Source: Marinobacter flavimaris
Lineage (GTDB): Bacteria > Pseudomonadota > Gammaproteobacteria > Pseudomonadales > Oleiphilaceae
Assembly: GCF_002933295.1 (NCBI RefSeq)
Contig: NZ_PSSW01000009.1
Coordinates: forward strand, 1-64,000
Length of the DNA: 64,000 bases
Direction of reading: 5' to 3'
Part shown: positions 17,814-26,933 of the stretch, piece by piece
Numbering within the stretch: position 1 is the first letter of the stretch
Layout: each line of letters starts with the position of its first letter
Notes under the pieces: model-generated
What the model was told of the DNA's origin: nothing
What the model saw: only the letters and a program-made list of their open reading frames with translations
Databases searched by the model: none
Made by a program: the position numbers and the translations under genes

Positions 17814-18917
17814 TTAGTCCTCATCACTGAAGGCAGACCGATGGAACTCAGCTGCCTCCTCGGCCTCCGGCACGCCGATCTCATGAACTTCCGGCACCTC
17901 TCCTCCGGCCAGCACTTCGAGCACGGCGTGCACCCCCTTGGACAGCGAACTCAGGCTGTAGCCACCCTCCAGAACCAGCGCTAACCGTCCCTCACAGTGT
18001 TTGTCGGCAATCGCCTGAACAATGCCTGTGATTACTTTGAAGCCATCGTAGGTGAGGTTCAGGGCCATGTCGTTTCTGTGCGGATCAAAGCCGGCAGAGA
18101 CCAGCACCAAATCCGGCTGGAAGTAATCCGCCGCCGGCATCAGGATCTCCCGGAACACTTTCTCAAAGGCAACGTCGCCAGCCGTTTCCGGCAGTGGCAC
18201 GTTGATGGTGTAGCCCTCCCCCAGCCCATCACCGATCTCTTCCAGGTGACCGGATCCGGGATAGAATGGCGCCGCGCAGTGGGTATCGAAAAACAGGACA
18301 TCGGGGTCTGCCCAGAAAATGTCCTGGGTACCGTTGCCATGATGGGCATCCCAATCGATGATCAGAATCTTCTCACAGCCGAGTTTGGCCTGGGCATGGG
18401 CCGCAGCAATGGCCACATTATTGAGCAGGCAGAATCCCCGTGCCCGAACCGGTTCCGCATGATGGCCGGGCGGGCGGATCAGGGCAAACGCGCTGTTGCA
18501 CTCCCCTTTCACAACGCTTTCAACGGCGGCAATGGCGTTGCCGGCCGCAGCCGTGGCGGCTTTGATGCTGTCGGGTGACACCGCCGTAGTATCTTTATCA
18601 AGCCACGCCCGTTTCCCGTCCAGTGAGAAGATGTGGTCAAGGTAGGAGGTGGTGTGTACCCGTGCCAGCTGATCGTATGTTGCGGCAGCCGCACCCGATT
18701 TGAATTGAGTACCTGCCACCGGGTTTTCATCCAGATACTCCTTGATGGCGCTGATCCGCCCAGGGTGCTCCGGATAGCTCCATTTGAAATCCAAGCCCTG
18801 AAGAATGGATCGCACCCGCTTTTCCACCCGGCTGGGCATGAACGGAAGATCCACCTCGGGGTTATGCCCGAGCATGATCCCATCGTAAAACACATTCACA
18901 CTGCGATCGCCGATCAT
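17814..18917 (-). CDS. Histone-deacetylase-fold protein, class II-like
   Basis: A 367-residue HDAC-family enzyme of the longer bacterial type (HDAH/acetylpolyamine amidohydrolase group). RPPGHHAEPVRARGFCLLNN carries the tandem histidines, LIIDWDAHHGNGTQ the zinc ligands, SAGFDPHRND the third ligand, and LEGGYSLSSLS the terminal loop with the substrate-binding Tyr. AAGGA precedes the ATG. It lies 16 bp after an acetyltransferase gene, making an acetylase-deacetylase operon. Substrate unknown. Confidence 0.92.
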   Translation of the reverse strand: MIGDRSVNVFYDGIMLGHNPEVDLPFMPSRVEKRVRSILQGLDFKWSYPEHPGRISAIKEYLDENPVAGTQFKSGAAAATYDQLARVHTTSYLDHIFSLDGKRAWLDKDTTAVSPDSIKAATAAAGNAIAAVESVVKGECNSAFALIRPPGHHAEPVRARGFCLLNNVAIAAAHAQAKLGCEKILIIDWDAHHGNGTQDIFWADPDVLFFDTHCAAPFYPGSGHLEEIGDGLGEGYTINVPLPETAGDVAFEKVFREILMPAADYFQPDLVLVSAGFDPHRNDMALNLTYDGFKVITGIVQAIADKHCEGRLALVLEGGYSLSSLSKGVHAVLEVLAGGEVPEVHEIGVPEAEEAAEFHRSAFSDED

Positions 18918-18933
18918 GGCCTGTTTCCTTTTC

Positions 18934-19554
18934 TTATCCTTGTGATTCCGCCAGCGCCTGCTTAACCACCGAGGTGAATGCCGCCGCGCGAACCCCGGTC
19001 GGTTTGAAACCCAGCTTGGTCCAGGCAGCCTTGGCTTCCTTGTTTGAAGCAGAGTATTCGAGGATCAGCTCCGAGGCGTGATGCTCCTCCGCGAAAGTCA
19101 CAAGATCCCGCAACAGTGCCTTCAGGATACCAAGCCCCCGGAAGTCCGGCTCTACCCAGATATCATCAATAACGCCAGACTTGAATTCTGCCGCTTCCGA
19201 CTGCTCCCAGATGCCCTGGCTTCTCCAGATATAAACATAACCCATGCCCACGAGCCCGGCGCTTTTGCTTTCAGCCACAACGAGTCGTCTGTTGGGATCG
19301 TCCAGCGCGGAGTGCAGGGTTCGCAGAAGCCGTTTGTACTCGCTTTCCTTCAAATCATGGGGAGGCGCACCCGAAACATGCAGCGCCAGTTTGGCGAGGA
19401 AGCCCACCATCTCGGGCAGATCCTCTTCCCGGGCCTCTCTGATCACAAATCCACGCTTCGCTTGATTTACCGCCACTTGCAACTCCCGTTCGACCTTCGC
19501 CAAAAGCATGCCAGCCCAATCCCGGAATGATCTGCATTTTCGGGGCGTATACAT
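18934..19554 (-). CDS. GNAT acetyltransferase upstream of the deacetylase
   Basis: A 206-residue protein: a short N-terminal extension, then a GNAT domain from about residue 35 (FVIREAREEDLPEMV) with motif A in IDDIWVEPDFRGLGILKALL and the AWTKLGFKPTG turn. GGAG is nine bases ahead of the ATG at 19554. The HDAC-fold gene starts 16 bp after its stop, so the two are very likely one transcript and may act on the same acyl group in opposite directions; that is inference from position. Confidence 0.87.
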   Translation of the reverse strand: MYTPRKCRSFRDWAGMLLAKVERELQVAVNQAKRGFVIREAREEDLPEMVGFLAKLALHVSGAPPHDLKESEYKRLLRTLHSALDDPNRRLVVAESKSAGLVGMGYVYIWRSQGIWEQSEAAEFKSGVIDDIWVEPDFRGLGILKALLRDLVTFAEEHHASELILEYSASNKEAKAAWTKLGFKPTGVRAAAFTSVVKQALAESQG

Positions 19555-19653
19555 TTGCGCTACTCTCCAAAGCGTAGTCGCTGGTTGATCGAGCTACAAA
19601 AGCGGCAACCCCTACACGGTTCTTTGACCCATTCCTGCCCGGGGTAAGTTTCG

Positions 19654-20778
19654 ATGAGAAAACTCCTGTTGATTCTGGGGATTTCGGTGATCGTTGCATT
19701 GTTGTCGACGGTCACATCCCGGCCCATGCTGATTGAAGAGCGGCTGATCCAGATTCAGGCGGAAAATACTCTCCGGGAATTCCCTCGGATCGAGAAAGAG
19801 CCACTGGAAGTTCAGGCAGCCTTGCTGGATATGGCAGACGACGAACTGCTGCTACTGAAGGCCCGGGCAGCGTATTTGCGATACCCGGCGATGACACGCG
19901 AAGTATTTCCCCTATATGGTCCCGAACCGGAATTCCGGGAAATTCTTCGGCTCTATGGCGAAAACATTCTTCCGCCGATTCACTATTTCCTGAGCAAACC
20001 TGTTGGCTCTATCGAGCTGATGAACGATCTGGCGAGCAAATATCAGGCGGCTCTTGAGTTCTTTACCGGAGGCGAAGAAACCGATAACAGTACCGGCGGC
20101 CAACAAAATACCTCCCGAAAGGAAAAGCTGACTCCGCAAGAGCGCGGGTGGTACGCCGTGCGCTTTATTCAGGAAGAAGGGCACGATTTCCTGGGCCAGT
20201 TCGTATTTAACGAGCAGGGCGACGTCATCTGGGTTCGAACCGAACGGGTGCTGGAGAACATCAACCAGTTCTTCGCAAGTGGTATACGCAACCTTGAGAT
20301 TCAGCACCGCACCGGTGACGACGTGACCGCCTCTGATATTGGCTGGGCGTCGGTGGATGTTCTGGTTTTTGCCAGCGCGTTGAAGGTACTTCGGGTAGGA
20401 CGGGCTGTCGCTGTTTCATCCAGAGGCGCTGCCAGGGGTACCCGGTCCGCAGCACTGGCCGCTCGCCTCACGACTAGCGGGCGCATGCTGATGACGACCG
20501 CCCGCTACGCAAAATGGCCCGCCGTGATTGGCGTGGGGTATCTGGTGGTCACACACCCCGGTATCATCAATGACGTCCTGGCAGAGGTAGCGGAAGTAAT
20601 GGGCTACCCGGTAAAGCTGGTGCAGTTTCTCGGGTGGATGCTGATACTACTGCCGGTGTTGTACATCGGCAGTTGGGTATTCCGGTTGATTGTGCGCCCT
20701 GCCCTCGGGTTGCTCGGAACCCTGATTATTGGCCTGGCACACGTTGGCCGGAAAAAATCACTTAACACACTGGACTGA
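19654..20778 (+). CDS. Hypothetical multi-pass membrane protein
   Basis: A 374-residue protein not recognised. One N-terminal membrane helix (residues 3-22), a long soluble acidic domain to about residue 220, an Arg/Ala-rich amphipathic stretch (about 246-285), then two or three hydrophobic helices to the end (YLVVTHP, FLGWMLILLPVLYIG, LGLLGTLIIGLAHVG). A Gly/Asn/Thr-rich linker is near residues 145-160. It is followed 13 bp later by the DNA glycosylase gene, so both are likely one operon. Confidence 0.8.
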   Translation: MRKLLLILGISVIVALLSTVTSRPMLIEERLIQIQAENTLREFPRIEKEPLEVQAALLDMADDELLLLKARAAYLRYPAMTREVFPLYGPEPEFREILRLYGENILPPIHYFLSKPVGSIELMNDLASKYQAALEFFTGGEETDNSTGGQQNTSRKEKLTPQERGWYAVRFIQEEGHDFLGQFVFNEQGDVIWVRTERVLENINQFFASGIRNLEIQHRTGDDVTASDIGWASVDVLVFASALKVLRVGRAVAVSSRGAARGTRSAALAARLTTSGRMLMTTARYAKWPAVIGVGYLVVTHPGIINDVLAEVAEVMGYPVKLVQFLGWMLILLPVLYIGSWVFRLIVRPALGLLGTLIIGLAHVGRKKSLNTLD

Positions 20779-20791
20779 TTCAGAGACCGCT

Positions 20792-21457
20792 ATGTCCTTT
20801 TCCCGCATCTACGAACAGGCCGTTCTTCAGAAAGGCGGCGAGAGCGAGGTTCTCGCACGGCTGCCGAGAGTGGCGGCACCCGGCGAGCTTGAGGCTCTTG
20901 GTGACGATCGATACCTTTCGGAAATCACCCGGTGCATCTTCAAGGCCGGTTTCGTCTGGCGGGTGATCGAAAACAAATGGCCCAAGTTTGAAGAGGCGTT
21001 CGAAGGTTTTGTACCGCTTTACTGGCAGCAGGTTCCTCCCGAAGTGCTTGAGCGTTTGGCGGGCGACGAGCGGATCGTCAGGAACGCTCAGAAAATTCAG
21101 ACCGTTCCCGAAAATGCGCGGATGATTGTCGATGCCTCCCGGGAACACGGCAGCTTTGGCAAGTTCCTCGCCGATTGGCCCAGCAGTGACCAGGCCGGCC
21201 TGCTGATGTGGCTTAAACGCAACGGAGCGAGGCTCGGTGGCAACAGCGCCCAGTACTTTTTGCGGCGAGTGGGTTGGGACGGCTTTATCCTTTCACGGGA
21301 TGTTATTGCCGCGCTGCATAGGGAAGAGGTTTTGGATGCCTCACCCACCAGCAAGAAAGGGCTTATGCAGGCGCAGGAAGCGTTTAATCTCTGGCATGAG
21401 GAGAGTGGCCTGCCCTACAGCCACCTCTCGAGAATCCTCTCGTTTACTATCGACTGA
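20792..21457 (+). CDS. DNA-3-methyladenine glycosylase I family protein
   Basis: A 221-residue member of the Tag/Adenine_glyco helix-hairpin-helix family. It starts MSFSRIYEQAV and holds SEITRCIFKAGFVWRVIENKW, KFLADWP and GNSAQYFLRRVGWDGF. Tag enzymes cut 3-methyladenine from alkylated DNA by base flipping. This is the shorter divergent branch lacking the CGW start and the C-terminal zinc-binding Cys cluster of E. coli Tag, so the exact damage recognised is uncertain. Cotranscribed with the upstream membrane protein gene. Confidence 0.87.
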   Translation: MSFSRIYEQAVLQKGGESEVLARLPRVAAPGELEALGDDRYLSEITRCIFKAGFVWRVIENKWPKFEEAFEGFVPLYWQQVPPEVLERLAGDERIVRNAQKIQTVPENARMIVDASREHGSFGKFLADWPSSDQAGLLMWLKRNGARLGGNSAQYFLRRVGWDGFILSRDVIAALHREEVLDASPTSKKGLMQAQEAFNLWHEESGLPYSHLSRILSFTID

Positions 21458-21492
21458 TCTTGTCACGCGATTTCATTACCTCTTGTTTATTT

Positions 21493-21511
21493 AATGATAA
21501 TTGTTATCATT
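21493..21511. promoter_or_regulatory. Fur box upstream of the TonB receptor
   Basis: AATGATAATTGTTATCATT is a near-perfect 19-bp palindrome matching the Fur consensus GATAATGATAATCATTATC in its two NAT triplet arms. It lies 34 bp before the receptor ATG, so iron-bound Fur should block transcription when iron is plentiful. Confidence 0.88.
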
Positions 21512-21545
21512 CGCCTCCGCATTAACAACGAAGGCGTATTTTTGT

Positions 21546-23645
21546 ATGATAGTCATTCGCTCCCGACGCTGCAGCTCTGCAGCACTGGTTTCACTCCTCG
21601 GCGCAAGCTCTCTGGCCATGGCGCAATCGCAAACCAACGACGCGACCACACTCGAAGCTCTCGATGTGGTTTCTGATGCGATTACCGCTCCGGACTATAT
21701 GCCTCTGGAAAAAACGCCGGCCGTTGGAAAACTGAACGTTCCGGTTGAAGAGCAACCCTATTCGGTCTCAATCGTCGATCGCAGCTTCATCGAAGATTCC
21801 GGCGCCAAGAACATCCAGGACGCCCTGCTCTACACCCCAGGGGTTAACGCGGGCAACTTCGGTTTTGACACCCGAATCGATTCCGCAAAAGTGCGTGGAG
21901 TAGACGCCGGCCGCTACCTGGATGGCTTGCGTCAGATCTACGGTTCCTACAACACCGTCCGCACCAATGTGTACGCCCTTGAGAGCATCGAAGTGCTCAA
22001 GGGCCCCTCCTCCATGCTTTATGGCCAGAGCGATCTGGGCGGCATCATCAATGGGGTATCCAAGCTCCCGGAAGAGGAACAGGGCGGCGAGATCTGGGCC
22101 CAGTACGGCACGTTTAATCGTAAGCAGCTGGCCGTGGATGTAACCGGCCCCGTCAACGAGAGCGGTGATTTGCTGTACCGTTTTATCGCACTGGGACGCG
22201 ATAGTGACACCCAGGTGGATTATGTGGAAGACGATGGCTACGTGCTCGCCCCTTCCCTGACCTGGCGCGCAACCGATGACACAAGCGTTACCCTGCTCCT
22301 CAACCGCCAGGAGAACAAAGGCCAGGTATCCGCTCAGTTCCTGCCACAGGCCGGCACCCTGGAGCCAGGATCGCAAGGGTTTATCGGCTCTGAGCGATTC
22401 GTTGGGGAGCCAGGATGGGATCGTTATGATCGGGAGAAGACCGAAGCTACCCTGTTTGTTGATCATCAACTGAATACCAACTGGGCGCTTTCCGCCACTG
22501 CTCGCTACAGCCGCTCCAGTACCGAAAACCGCGAACACTGGATAACCATTCCAAGCGTTCCCGACGCCAATGGCGAAGTGCCGCGTACCATTTACACGGC
22601 AGATGCTGAAACCCGCATTTTCAACATGGACGCTCGCCTTGAGGGTGATGTTGAGCTGGGCATGACCCGCCATCGTCTGATTATCGGCGCCGACCGCCAG
22701 GACGCGCTCTGGAAACAGGACAATTACTTTTACGGTTATGGCCTGGGTGGCACCTTCGATGTATATGATCCACAGTACGGCAACCTGAACGACGGTGCCA
22801 TCAATCCGACCGACCGGCCGGACAACGAGATTGAGCAAATCAGCCTCTACATTGCCGATCACATCGAGATCGGCAACGTCGTCGTGTCGGCCGGCCTTCG
22901 CCACGACTGGGCCGAGAACCGCCGCCTGGCCGTCTCCGGATCAGATACCGTCAGCGACGAGGAGGCCACCACTGGTCGGGCGGGCTTGATGTACCGATTC
23001 GAAAACGGGATCTCCCCATACATCAGCTACGCTGAAGCCTTCAGCATGAACCTCGGTACCGATGGCACCGCCGCGGCCAACACACTGGAACCCACCACCG
23101 GCGACCAACAGGAAGCGGGCGTGAAGTACGTGTCCCAGGACCAGTCCCTTGGCATTACTGCAGCCTACTTCGATATTACCCAGGAGAACCGGATCAGCGA
23201 CGGCAGCACCCCCGGAGGTGTTGAGCAGACCGGCGCGGTGATCGACGGCTGGGAGCTGCAGGTGAACAAGCGGTGGCAGCGTTTCGAAACCCAACTGGCC
23301 TACACCGATCTGAATGCCAGGGATGACGCCTCTGGCAACCGGCTCCCCTATGTGGCCGAGCGTCAGGCTTCCTGGTGGAACCAGCTCTACATCGCCAACA
23401 ACTGGCGGGTCGGTGCCGGGGTGCGCTACGTGGGTGACAACGTTGGCTCAGGAGGCGGGCCCGTCGTTCCTTCCGTTACCCTCTACGACGCCATGATTGG
23501 CTACACCTGGCAGAACTGGGACTTCACCGTAGATGCCAAAAACCTGGCCGATGACGAGTACATCACCTGGTGCCGCTCCGAAGGCGCAGACTGCGGCTAC
23601 GGCGAGCGGCGCACTGTGAATGCAAACGCCAAATATCGTTTCTAA
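21546..23645 (+). CDS. TonB-dependent siderophore receptor
   Basis: A 699-residue outer-membrane receptor of the ferrisiderophore type. Signal peptide to about residue 32 (ASSLAMAQ), plug domain with GAKNIQDALLYTPGV, KVRGVDAGRYLDGL and EVLKGPSSMLYGQSDLGG, then a 22-strand barrel ending in the usual aromatic residue (NANAKYRF). It imports an iron chelate with energy from TonB. No siderophore synthesis or inner-membrane transporter gene is adjacent, so the chelate may be foreign. A Fur box overlaps the promoter and a strong terminator follows. Confidence 0.93.
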   Translation: MIVIRSRRCSSAALVSLLGASSLAMAQSQTNDATTLEALDVVSDAITAPDYMPLEKTPAVGKLNVPVEEQPYSVSIVDRSFIEDSGAKNIQDALLYTPGVNAGNFGFDTRIDSAKVRGVDAGRYLDGLRQIYGSYNTVRTNVYALESIEVLKGPSSMLYGQSDLGGIINGVSKLPEEEQGGEIWAQYGTFNRKQLAVDVTGPVNESGDLLYRFIALGRDSDTQVDYVEDDGYVLAPSLTWRATDDTSVTLLLNRQENKGQVSAQFLPQAGTLEPGSQGFIGSERFVGEPGWDRYDREKTEATLFVDHQLNTNWALSATARYSRSSTENREHWITIPSVPDANGEVPRTIYTADAETRIFNMDARLEGDVELGMTRHRLIIGADRQDALWKQDNYFYGYGLGGTFDVYDPQYGNLNDGAINPTDRPDNEIEQISLYIADHIEIGNVVVSAGLRHDWAENRRLAVSGSDTVSDEEATTGRAGLMYRFENGISPYISYAEAFSMNLGTDGTAAANTLEPTTGDQQEAGVKYVSQDQSLGITAAYFDITQENRISDGSTPGGVEQTGAVIDGWELQVNKRWQRFETQLAYTDLNARDDASGNRLPYVAERQASWWNQLYIANNWRVGAGVRYVGDNVGSGGGPVVPSVTLYDAMIGYTWQNWDFTVDAKNLADDEYITWCRSEGADCGYGERRTVNANAKYRF

Positions 23646-23667
23646 AGCTTCATCCTGACGTCTCTGG

Positions 23668-23696
23668 TCGCCGCAGCCTGAAAACCGCTGCGGCGA
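23668..23696 (+). terminator. Rho-independent terminator after the TonB receptor
   Basis: A perfect ten-pair stem, TCGCCGCAGC / GCTGCGGCGA, with a nine-base loop, starts 23 bp after the receptor stop. A T-rich run (CTCTTCTTTTTTTTC) follows about six bases later on the + strand; it is also the reverse of the lysine codons at the end of the DUF1289 gene. Confidence 0.8.
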
Positions 23697-23936
23697 TCAG
23701 CTCTTCTTTTTTTTCTTCTTTTGGGCCTTCTCGTACAACTCGCGCAATGCTTTGGGATTCTTTCCTTTACCCGAGCCGTGAGACTCCAGGATACGCGTCC
23801 AGATCGCCTGCTTCTGGTCAGGAGAGAGCTGCTTCCACTCCTTTTTTTCTTGCCTGGTTCGGCCACAGGCTTTACAGATGGCCCTCTTGTTAAACTCGCA
23901 GACGTCAATGCAGGGCTTCTTGGTGACGGGCTCCAT
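23697..23936 (-). CDS. DUF1289 family protein with poly-lysine tail
   Basis: A 79-residue protein. The N-terminal part has the DUF1289 cysteine motif KPCIDVCEFN...ICKACGRT, four cysteines likely to bind a metal, then KEWKQLSPDQKQAI. The tail ends in six lysines and a serine. Family members are small, widespread and of unknown function. ATG 23936 is preferred over TTG 23960. It faces the TonB receptor gene and its tail codons form the U-tract of that gene's terminator. Confidence 0.85.
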   Translation of the reverse strand: MEPVTKKPCIDVCEFNKRAICKACGRTRQEKKEWKQLSPDQKQAIWTRILESHGSGKGKNPKALRELYEKAQKKKKKKS

Positions 23937-24040
23937 GGACTCTGGCTTCCCCTTTTGCAAAATAAGTGGCTTAGTCCAAGGCTGAGGGCTGCAGCCCCCG
24001 GATACAAGGCGTTGGGCCCGTGGAAAACCGAGACGACAGG

Positions 24041-24952
24041 CTAATACGGTATATACGCTTCCTCATCACCCACGACTTTCTCGAACCGCCCTGCCCGCCA
24101 GTCTTCTCTGGCTGTACCTATACGGGCCTTGCTAGAAGAGACGAAGTTCCACTCGATAAAACGCTTGCCCAGCGGCTCACCGCCAATCACGGCAATCCGG
24201 GTATCCTCTGTGGCGGTAATGGCAACACCGGGCTGTCGGGAAAAGATCGTCATGCTGTGGGTAGGCAGCTCAGAGCCATGGGCTCGCAGGGCGCCACTGG
24301 CAACGTAGACGGCGCGCTCAGGCGCCTGGGGTAATGCCAGGGTCTGACCGGTTTTAAGGGTGGCTTCAAGGTACAGGGTTTCGCTGAACTTGAGCACCGG
24401 CGAAGTGACTCCGTAAGCACTGCCGATCATGACTCGAACCGGCACGCCGTCTATCTCAACCGCGGGGATGTCATCCTCTGGATAGTGGTGAAACGCTGGC
24501 GCAGTTTCTTCGTGCTCTTGCGGCAGGGCCAGCCAGAGCTGGAGCCCATGCAAGCGGTGATCCGTTGCGGTGATCTCAGGACGCTCCCGCTCGGAATGGG
24601 CGATACCGCTGCCGGCCACCATAAGATTGATATCTCCGGGCCGGATTGGCTGGTAGCTGCCAACGGAATCCCGATGCAGTATCTCGCCCTCAAACAGGTA
24701 GGTAACAGTGGCAATACCAATATGGGGATGCGGCAGTACGTTGAGACCCTGGCCAGCCGGAAATTCCGCCGGGCCCATTTCGTCAAAGAATACCCAGGGG
24801 CCTACCATTTTCCGCTTCGCGGTTGGCAACAGCCGACGTACGGAGAAGCCGCCCAGATTGGCAACCCGGGGGCTCAAAATGGTTTCGATGGCGCTGCACG
24901 GCGCATCGGCCGAATCACAGTTCTGTTCAACAGTATTCATCAGATTGCTCAT
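24041..24952 (-). CDS. Pirin family protein
   Basis: A 303-residue bicupin. Metal ligands of the N-terminal cupin are in PHPHIGIATVTYLFEGEILHRDS and the later AGSGIAHSERE helix; the C-terminal part begins about residue 180 with the pirin_C type strand pattern. Pirins act as iron-dependent quercetin dioxygenases in vitro or as redox-sensitive regulators. GGGAG stands six bases ahead of the ATG. Monocistronic, with the divergent CaCA gene starting 158 bp away. Confidence 0.92.
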   Translation of the reverse strand: MSNLMNTVEQNCDSADAPCSAIETILSPRVANLGGFSVRRLLPTAKRKMVGPWVFFDEMGPAEFPAGQGLNVLPHPHIGIATVTYLFEGEILHRDSVGSYQPIRPGDINLMVAGSGIAHSERERPEITATDHRLHGLQLWLALPQEHEETAPAFHHYPEDDIPAVEIDGVPVRVMIGSAYGVTSPVLKFSETLYLEATLKTGQTLALPQAPERAVYVASGALRAHGSELPTHSMTIFSRQPGVAITATEDTRIAVIGGEPLGKRFIEWNFVSSSKARIGTAREDWRAGRFEKVVGDEEAYIPY

Positions 24953-25110
24953 GCATCGCTCCCGTTTTGCCCCGACTCTGTCACCCGGTTTCCTGAATCT
25001 ATTATAGAAGCCGGAATCTTTCTCCGGGCACCGATATTCATCCTGGCCATTCCGCAACCGCTATAGTTACCGTAAGCAATTCAAGCAATCGCAACAGTCT
25101 GGGGCCTTGA

Positions 25111-26130
25111 GTGTTTCCATCACTGACTACCGGCATCATAGCTTTTGCCATCGCATCCGTCGTTATTGTGACAGCCGGCAGCCGACTTGCGCGGGTCGCC
25201 GATGAACTGGCTGATCGCACAGGTCTGGGCGAGGCGTTGTTCGGCATCTTTCTGCTGGCCGGGGTAACCTCACTGCCCGACTTCGCCGCCACGCTGAGCG
25301 CGGCCATGGATTCAAGGCCGGATCTGGCCATGAGCAATGTCATGGGCAGCATGGCTGCGAACCTGGTGTTTCTGGGCATTGCAGACATCATGTACCGGAA
25401 GGCCAACCTGGAGCACGCAGCTGCATCTTCCACCAACCTGATGCTGGCCGCGTTGTTGATCGTTCTGCTGGCTTTGCCGCTACTGGCAATTGCGAGTCCA
25501 CCAGTTTCCCTCTGGGGAATACACCCAATCACACCCGTGATTACCGCAGCGTATTTGTTCGGGCTTCACCTGGTTCGCACAACAGACAGTATACCCATGT
25601 GGTTTCCCCGACTGACCCGCCAGACCGTTCCCGACAAGCCTGGTCATTATCTTCGCGGCGGTCTTGCCCAGGCCTGGGTCACTTTCATTATTCTGGCTGC
25701 AATTACAGGCATAGCTGGATGGGTACTGATGGAAGGGGCCAAAGTGATCAGTGACGAAACGGGCCTGTCCGATACCCTGATTGGCGGCCTGTTTACCGCG
25801 CTCGCTACCTCCTCACCCGAGCTGGTCACCACCATTGCTGCCATCCGCAGGAACGCGCTGACCCTGGCGGTAAGCAATATATTCGGCACCAACTGTTTTA
25901 ATATGCTGGTGATCGCTTCAGCCGATGTGGGCTACCCTGGCGGTTCCATCTATCACGACATTACCCCGATACAGATGACCTGGGGGCTTGTCAGCATACT
26001 GATGACAGCCACGTTGTTAATGGGAATGGTCCGGCGCCAACGCTATGGAATTGGCAAGATCGGGTTTGAAAGCGCCCTGATGCTCTCGGTCTATGCAGTG
26101 GCGCTGATTATCGTGACAATTAGCGGATAA
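25111..26130 (+). CDS. CaCA-family sodium/calcium exchanger-like protein
   Basis: A 339-residue membrane protein with two inverted repeats. The alpha-1 motif is FLLAGVTSLPDFAATLSAA and alpha-2 is FTALATSSPELVTTIAAI, each followed by SN(V/I)xGxN. These acidic motifs coordinate cations in Na+/Ca2+ exchangers. The first start is GTG 25111. It is followed 14 bp later by the racemase gene, so both are in one operon. Ion specificity is not readable. Confidence 0.9.
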   Translation: MFPSLTTGIIAFAIASVVIVTAGSRLARVADELADRTGLGEALFGIFLLAGVTSLPDFAATLSAAMDSRPDLAMSNVMGSMAANLVFLGIADIMYRKANLEHAAASSTNLMLAALLIVLLALPLLAIASPPVSLWGIHPITPVITAAYLFGLHLVRTTDSIPMWFPRLTRQTVPDKPGHYLRGGLAQAWVTFIILAAITGIAGWVLMEGAKVISDETGLSDTLIGGLFTALATSSPELVTTIAAIRRNALTLAVSNIFGTNCFNMLVIASADVGYPGGSIYHDITPIQMTWGLVSILMTATLLMGMVRRQRYGIGKIGFESALMLSVYAVALIIVTISG

Positions 26131-26144
26131 TAAGGAGATTACCC

Positions 26145-26840
26145 ATGAAAACGATTGGCCTTCTCGGCGGCATGAGCTGGGAATCCACCCAAACCTACTA
26201 CCGACTCCTCAACGAGGGGGTCAAAGGCCGACTGGGCGGGCTGCATTCGGCGAAGCTGGTGCTCTTCAGCGTGGATTTCGCCGAGATCGAAGCGCTTCAA
26301 CACAAAGGTGATTGGCCCGCTACTGCCGACATTCTTTCCGACGCCGCCTTGTCATTGCAGAGGGCCGGCGCGGATTTCCTGGTGATCGGCACCAACACTA
26401 TGCACAAGGTTGCTCCTGAAATTGAACAGGCGATCGAGATCCCGTTGCTACACATAGCAGATGCCACAGCTCAGGTGCTGAAGAATGATGGAATCAACCG
26501 GGTAGGCCTGCTGGGCACGCGATTTACCATGGAACAGGCGTTCTACAGGGACCGACTGGAGGCCGCCGGTATCGACGTTCTCACGCCGGATGAAATCCAG
26601 CGGGACGAGGTGCATCGTGTTATCTACGAGGAGCTTTGCCTGGGAGAGATCAAGCCGGACTCGCGCGACATCTACCTCGATATTGTCAGCTCGCTTTCCG
26701 AGCGCGGCGCGCAGGCGGTGATCCTGGGCTGCACCGAGATCGGCTTGCTGATCAAGCAGGCGGATACCGGGGTTCCCCTCTACGACACCACGGAGATTCA
26801 CGCAGCTCAGGCCGTCGAGCTGGCGTTACATCATCCGTAG
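26145..26840 (+). CDS. Aspartate/glutamate racemase family, YgeA-like
   Basis: A 231-residue PLP-independent racemase very like E. coli YgeA (GLLGGMSWESTQTYYRLLNE at the start, HIADATAQ, LLGTRFTMEQ). The first catalytic position is Thr83 in GTNTMHK instead of Cys; the second, Cys196 in GCTEIG, is present. E. coli YgeA shows the same Thr/Cys pair and acts on L-Asp and L-Glu. AAGGAG precedes the ATG. Operon with the CaCA antiporter. Confidence 0.9.
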   Translation: MKTIGLLGGMSWESTQTYYRLLNEGVKGRLGGLHSAKLVLFSVDFAEIEALQHKGDWPATADILSDAALSLQRAGADFLVIGTNTMHKVAPEIEQAIEIPLLHIADATAQVLKNDGINRVGLLGTRFTMEQAFYRDRLEAAGIDVLTPDEIQRDEVHRVIYEELCLGEIKPDSRDIYLDIVSSLSERGAQAVILGCTEIGLLIKQADTGVPLYDTTEIHAAQAVELALHHP

Positions 26841-26933
26841 AAGACCGACCAAGACGAACGCCTGCAAAAACTGGATAATGGCCGCCATTAAAAACCATGG
26901 CGCGCCAAATTCTCCGATCCAGGACTCTCTGCA

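Noticed and set aside
21768..22904. Long open frame opposite the TonB receptor gene (378 codons)
   Set aside because: It matches no family and lies fully inside a clear receptor gene; long antisense frames are common at this GC content.
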